Shown here: one piece after another, positions 63,050-64,000 of the stretch
Layout: the number at the start of each line of letters is the position of its first letter
Numbering within the stretch: position 1 is the first letter of the stretch
Source: Oidiodendron maius Zn
Lineage: Eukaryota > Ascomycota > Leotiomycetes > Myxotrichaceae
Length of the DNA stretch: 64,000 bases
Direction: 5' to 3'
NCBI GenBank assembly: GCA_000827325.1
Contig: KN832871.1
Location: 2,976,001-3,040,000, forward strand
The notes under the pieces: model-generated
Databases searched by the model: none
What the model saw: the letters and a program-made list of their open reading frames with translations, nothing else
Told to the model about the DNA's origin: nothing
Program-made: the position numbers and the translations under genes

Positions 63050-64000
63050 ATGGTAGATCAGTCTAATATGTCGCTGCCCTGCATAAGCCATGAGGGCTTC
63101 ATGCTGCCGCAGCTCTCATCACCGGAGAACAATCTACCTTTGGATGATGGTTCGAACCTCGAAGTCGACTGGGCTGCTTGGCTTGTTCCTGAAATCCTGG
63201 AAGATGAACAATATACCGCTCATGATTCAGATTCAACTTTGACAGACCTGTTGTCAACACCTGCAAACGTCTCAAGTCCTCCAGCAGCTGAACCTCTTTC
63301 AACACCTCCATTACCAGCCCACGTGGATCAGGATTCGTTCAATGAAGGCGACTCTGAGGTTTCCAAAACTTGGTCAAATCTCACTCTCGCCGGAGACCCG
63401 ATTATCCCACGCAGCCCTCTGACAGTGGATGCTCACGGATTGGTGAATGAGCGCAGTGAGACTGTGACTACAGCAACCATAAATACCAAGGACATAACCA
63501 TAACATATATGACGCCAATTAGTGAAGAGGTGGGCTATATGAACCTTCCCAAAGTTATGAGCATGCAAGAATTCATTAAATTTCAAATGGATGGTACACG
63601 AGAATATTCGGCCGACAAGAGGCGGCTGAATCTAGATGCGGTCTATGCAATCAGTCAAAATGTTCAACATCTCGGTGACTGGCCGCCAGATGCCCCTTCT
63701 TACCAATTTCAAGGTTCAGAATTCTCAGAGACATTTACTACTCATCAAGAATCTCATGACCCAAGCAGCCACATTTTCGCCCAAGGCGAACAAGCTCAAA
63801 GTAGAGAGCACCAGCCCTATAGCTTTCGAGACCAGAGTCCAGCAAGCTTCAAAAATTCCCAAGCGGTGTTCAACTCAGGACCCGGCGTTGAACATTGGCT
63901 CAACGAGTCTTCTGACATAGAGATAAGCCAGCCTTTTGACAGAAACTCTCCAATTCACCCGAACCACTCCCGAACCAAGGCAGCTTCTCATCAGCTTGAT
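63050..64000 (+). CDS. 5' part of a large acidic Ser/Pro-rich protein, cut by the window edge
   Basis: The frame opens at ATG 63050 (MVDQSNMSLPCISHEGF) and is still open at 64000, giving at least 317 residues. It is rich in Ser, Pro, Asp, Glu and Gln (STLTDLLSTPANVSSPPAAE), with few hydrophobic stretches. There are modest ordered-looking pieces such as NTKDITITYMTPISEEVGYM and VMSMQEFIKFQMDG. No domain is recognised in the visible part. The composition resembles the activation or regulatory region of a fungal transcription factor or signalling protein, whose DNA-binding or catalytic domain would lie beyond the window. Two uORFs precede it. The start could be moved to the nearby second Met (63068) without changing the frame. 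Confidence 0.75.
   Translation, partial: MVDQSNMSLPCISHEGFMLPQLSSPENNLPLDDGSNLEVDWAAWLVPEILEDEQYTAHDSDSTLTDLLSTPANVSSPPAAEPLSTPPLPAHVDQDSFNEGDSEVSKTWSNLTLAGDPIIPRSPLTVDAHGLVNERSETVTTATINTKDITITYMTPISEEVGYMNLPKVMSMQEFIKFQMDGTREYSADKRRLNLDAVYAISQNVQHLGDWPPDAPSYQFQGSEFSETFTTHQESHDPSSHIFAQGEQAQSREHQPYSFRDQSPASFKNSQAVFNSGPGVEHWLNESSDIEISQPFDRNSPIHPNHSRTKAASHQLD

Noticed and set aside
63099-63586. Minus-strand frames at the right edge
   Set aside because: They are antisense to a plus-strand frame open for more than 300 codons.
1-64000. tRNA, rRNA, CRISPR and bacterial-type operon features
   Set aside because: No cloverleaf with a T-loop signature, rRNA core or spaced repeat array was found by eye, and the gene structure is plainly eukaryotic.

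Overview
The window is nuclear DNA of a filamentous ascomycete (Pezizomycotina). The evidence is the splicing style: introns of about 45-90 nt with GTAAGT/GTATGT-like donors, CTAAC/CTAAT branch sites and CAG/TAG acceptors. The gene set agrees: a SepH-type septation kinase, a 21.3 kDa complex I accessory subunit of filamentous ascomycetes, a fungal Fhl1-type forkhead factor, and a calcofluor-hypersensitive-type small protein. Leotiomycetes would fit, but that is only an impression and not shown by the sequence.

The window reads as ordinary housekeeping chromosome, densely packed and mostly in divergent or convergent pairs. From left to right: a CWH-like protein (-) and a dysferlin-domain protein (+); a mitochondrial PPR protein (+); MAD2 (-) and GUF1 (+) sharing a 180-bp promoter; a membrane-anchored histidine phosphatase (-); a small membrane protein (+); NAA10 (-) and an SDR enzyme (+); cytosolic Met-tRNA synthetase (-) and LTO1 (+); a fossil Copia retrotransposon; a YFH7-like kinase (-) and a small helical protein (+); a PRELI/UPS lipid-transfer protein (-) and DOT5 peroxiredoxin (+); the NUO21.3 subunit (+); a cysteine-cluster DUF3716-like protein (-); a non-coding tract with diverged direct repeats; FOL3 (-) and an unknown Arg-rich protein (+); the SepH/Cdc7 kinase (+, 13 exons, about 1399 aa); an MCP2-type ABC1 kinase (-) and a small membrane protein (+); a mitochondrial NAD-carrier-like protein (-) and QCR7 (+); a giant Glu/Pro/Ala-rich disordered protein (-); SNF7 (-) and a TEN1-like telomere protein (+); a small conserved protein (-); 2.7 kb without a recognisable gene; FHL1 (-) and a tiny BRI3-like membrane protein (+); and a gene running off the right edge with two short uORFs in its leader.

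Many products serve the mitochondrion: PPR protein, GUF1, PRELI/UPS, NUO21.3, MCP2, NAD carrier and QCR7. Others serve cell division and chromosome ends (MAD2, SepH, TEN1), translation (MetRS, NAA10, LTO1, FHL1) and membranes (SNF7). I see no secondary-metabolite cluster, no intact mobile element, no CRISPR and no tRNA or rRNA. The least explained items are the giant acidic protein, the repeat tract at about 26.9-27.6 kb, the DUF3716-like gene with its internal repeats, and several small multi-exon genes recovered by splicing. All gene models were built by hand from splice signals and reading-frame continuity; none is confirmed by RNA evidence.
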